Shown here piece after piece: positions 62,072 to 64,000 of a DNA stretch of 64,000 nucleotides (position 1 is the stretch's first letter; every line of letters starts with the position of its first letter). The notes beneath the pieces are model-generated. The model did no database searches and was not told the origin of the DNA. It was given only the letters and a program-made list of their open reading frames with translations. The stretch is from Salsipaludibacter sp963812245. GTDB lineage: Bacteria > Actinomycetota > Nitriliruptoria > Nitriliruptorales > Nitriliruptoraceae. The DNA lies in assembly GCA_963812245.1 (NCBI GenBank), contig CAWEUK010000002.1, positions 186,001-250,000 of the forward strand, in the 5' to 3' direction. Made by a program: the position numbers and the translations under genes.

Positions 62072-63817
62072 CTAGGGCGACAGTCGGGCGATGGCCTCGT
62101 CCAGCGTGGTGACGCCCGCGACTTCGAGTTGGCCGTCGGCGGCGGCCAGGGCCTCGGTGACCTGGCTCTCGTGCACCAGGAGCAGTTCGGCGTCGTTGGC
62201 GATGGCGCCCAGCACCTTCTCGCGGATCGACCCGACGCGACCCACCCGGCCGTCCTCGTCGATGGTGGCCGTCGCTGCGACGATGCGACCACCCAACAGG
62301 TCGACCGGTGAGACGAGGTCGTTGATGACCAGCGCGGTGACCAGGCCGGCGCTGGGCCCGCCGATGCCCGTGGCATCCGTCGTGATCTCGCGGGGCAACT
62401 CCATCCGCGTGACGACGGTGCCCAGCGTGATCCCGACACCGGTGCGTTCGCCCCCGGGCAGCAGCGCGATCGGGACCGACAGGTCGACGATCTCGCCCTG
62501 CCGATCGACCTCCAGTTCCAGGGTGTCGCCGACCTCCTTGCCGGCCGTGGTCTGGGACAGTTGCTCGACCGACGCCAGGGTCACGCCGTCTGCCGCCAGG
62601 ATCACGTCGCCCGACTCCACCACGCCGTCTGCCGGGGCACCGGGCAGGATCGTGCGCACGACCACCTCGACCGTCGTGTCCACCTGCTCGCCGGCAGCAC
62701 GCAGGCCTGCCGCCGCAGCCTGGTCGAACGACGTGGCGAAGGTGTCGCGTTGCTGGCCGAAGTAGGACCGATCGCCGACACCGTCGGGAATGACCTGGGC
62801 GCGAGGCACGATTCGGCGCTCGTCGTCCAGGGCTGCGCGCAGCAGCTCCGCCATCCCGGGGTGCCAGATGATGGCGGTCAGCACGAGGGCCTCGCCATGC
62901 ACCTCGGTCGTGGGTCCCGACACGTGGATGTCGGCGGCGGCGTCCAGCACGGGCCCCGGCGACAACTCGATGACCGGCATCGGCACGATGGCGAACGCCA
63001 GCAACACGAGCAGGGTGCTGGCCACGAGACCTGTCCACTCCCACCCGGTTCGTCGATACGGGGGCGGGTCGGGAGGTGGGTCGTGCGCCGGGGCCGGGGT
63101 CTGCCAGACACGCCATTGGCGCACGGCCAGCACGACGATGAACGCGGCGACGGCTGTCAGCCACAGGGCTGACCACAGCGCATCCGGGTTGCGCAGGACG
63201 AGCCAGCCCGACAGGCCCCAGATCCCGACACCCAGCAGGATGCCGAACAACGCCGACAGCCGGGCAGCCCGTCGACGATCGCCCAGCATCCGCCACAGCG
63301 CTGCCTGCAGGACCCGGCCGCCGTCCAGGGGCGCACCCGGGAGCAGGTTGAACACGGCCAGGCTGACGTTGAACCAGCCCAGCAGCCCGAGCACGGCGGC
63401 CACCGGTGCCAGCCAGCCCATCCAGTCGAGTCCGGCCGTGACCAGCCCGAAGATCGCAGCCAGCTGCATCGACACCCAGGGACCCACGATGGCGATGCGG
63501 AACTCGTCCCCGGGAGCGCGGATCTCGTCGTCCATCGCCGTGACGCCGCCGAAGACGAACAAGGTCACCCCATGGACATGGAGGTGGTGTCGCCGCCCCT
63601 GTCGTGCGTGTGCCAGTTCGTGCCACAGGATCGACGCGAACATCCCGATCGTCGCCACCACGCCGAGCACGATCGCCAGGAGCATCGATCCGGCGATGGG
63701 GCGCAACTGGTTGCTGGTGCCCCACACGGCCAGGCCGGCGATCAGGAGCAGGGACGGATGCAGCCGGACCGGAATCCCGCTGATCGTCACGCCGTGCCGC
63801 GGGTTCGACGTTGCCAT
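62072..63817 (-). CDS. M50 site-2 protease fused to PDZ and Lon-type (S16) serine protease domains
   Basis: 581 residues from an ATG with AAGG upstream. The N-terminal half has about six membrane helices and the M50 signatures: HELAH at 66-70 within ASILWHELAHARQG, and FNLLPGAPLDGG at ~157, giving the zinc ligands. A further helix follows at 262-282, then a PDZ domain at about 383-448 (VVVRTILPGAPADGVVESGD). The C-terminal domain is like YlbL and Lon: ATGIGGPSAGLVTALV with Ser489 and, 45 residues on, Lys534 in IREKVLGA as the Ser/Lys dyad. Both catalytic centres look complete, so the protein could cut twice within or near the membrane. Each domain is known alone; the fusion is unusual to me. 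Confidence 0.85.
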   Translation of the reverse strand: MATSNPRHGVTISGIPVRLHPSLLLIAGLAVWGTSNQLRPIAGSMLLAIVLGVVATIGMFASILWHELAHARQGRRHHLHVHGVTLFVFGGVTAMDDEIRAPGDEFRIAIVGPWVSMQLAAIFGLVTAGLDWMGWLAPVAAVLGLLGWFNVSLAVFNLLPGAPLDGGRVLQAALWRMLGDRRRAARLSALFGILLGVGIWGLSGWLVLRNPDALWSALWLTAVAAFIVVLAVRQWRVWQTPAPAHDPPPDPPPYRRTGWEWTGLVASTLLVLLAFAIVPMPVIELSPGPVLDAAADIHVSGPTTEVHGEALVLTAIIWHPGMAELLRAALDDERRIVPRAQVIPDGVGDRSYFGQQRDTFATSFDQAAAAGLRAAGEQVDTTVEVVVRTILPGAPADGVVESGDVILAADGVTLASVEQLSQTTAGKEVGDTLELEVDRQGEIVDLSVPIALLPGGERTGVGITLGTVVTRMELPREITTDATGIGGPSAGLVTALVINDLVSPVDLLGGRIVAATATIDEDGRVGRVGSIREKVLGAIANDAELLLVHESQVTEALAAADGQLEVAGVTTLDEAIARLSP

Positions 63818-63957
63818 GTGCGCCTTGTCGGTGCATACCTGTCCCGGTCCGTGCGAGTGCTGTCGGGACGCGGCCAGAGGACTGGACACCGTAACCACTG
63901 ACGGGCGTTCATGGGATTTCGAGGACACGGGCCCGGGCGAATGCCTACGGTGGCAGC

Positions 63958-64000
63958 ATGGACCTCAATGACCAGACCCTGACCCGACTGCTCGACCTCC
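63958..64000 (+). CDS. Start of a gene running off the window
   Basis: The ATG begins MDLNDQTLTRLLDL and stays open to the last base. A GGTGG lies a few bases upstream. It diverges from the protease gene. Too little is visible to name a family. Confidence 0.4.
   Translation, partial: MDLNDQTLTRLLDL

Noticed and set aside
61816..62112. An open frame through the 72-bp repeats encoding repeated GGHGSSGRTLAP units.
   Set aside because: The frame stays open only because the unit is a multiple of three; no ribosome site, and codon use does not resemble neighbours.

Overview
The window is GC-rich throughout. It carries several markers of Actinomycetota: a CrgA-type division protein, a class E sortase, a GAF-ANTAR antiterminator, a SigB/SigF-type sigma factor, a DesA3-like desaturase with its reductase, a bifunctional PutA without a DNA-binding domain, and a heliorhodopsin. 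Gene order (sugar ABC operon without its own ATPase, tRNA-Ala next to crgA, sortase and trpG/pabA) also fits a free-living high-GC actinobacterium. A deep lineage such as Nitriliruptoria or Acidimicrobiia is my guess from overall feel, not something the sequence proves.

Layout. 1-7 kb: two LigD-type primase-polymerases either side of a heliorhodopsin, plus a tRNA-Ser(CGA), a flavin-binding stress protein, and frameshifted MOSC and dienelactone-hydrolase genes. 7-9 kb: a secreted 5'-nucleotidase split by a frameshift. 9-18 kb: a phosphomannomutase diverging from a LacI regulator, then a sugar ABC importer, a GH130 phosphorylase and a large secreted glycoside hydrolase. I read this as a mannoside uptake and phosphorolysis locus. 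18-30 kb: ANTAR regulator, sigma factor, PucR-type regulator, desaturase and its reductase, alpha/beta hydrolase, SulP transporter, LuxR-type ATPase. 30-34 kb: a chelatase-like AAA+/VWA pair (VWA frameshifted). 34-43 kb: BON protein, a minimal thioredoxin-reductase-like flavoprotein, VOC protein, SDR, fasciclin protein, CBS protein, aminotransferase, AAA ATPase. 43-54 kb: PutA, LOG-family protein, a stand-alone DnaB-like ATPase, zinc alcohol dehydrogenase, aconitase and a molybdopterin oxidoreductase.

54-64 kb: SH3 lipoprotein, tRNA-Ala(TGC), zinc-ribbon protein, crgA, class E sortase, polyprenyl synthase, an ANL-like protein lacking the catalytic loop, trpG/pabA, a 72-bp tandem repeat array and an M50 site-2 protease fused to a PDZ and Lon-type serine protease domain. 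In mycobacteria tRNA-Ala, crgA and trpG sit close to the replication origin. Here the stretch between the convergent zinc-ribbon and crgA genes is full of DnaA-box-like 9-mers, so this is a candidate origin or DnaA-binding locus. A smaller DnaA-box cluster lies at 38.34 kb.

Four genes (MOSC, dienelactone hydrolase, 5'-nucleotidase, VWA protein) are each broken by what looks like a single-base indel with both halves well conserved. That pattern may mean residual assembly errors rather than gene decay, and it should be settled before any of them is called a pseudogene.
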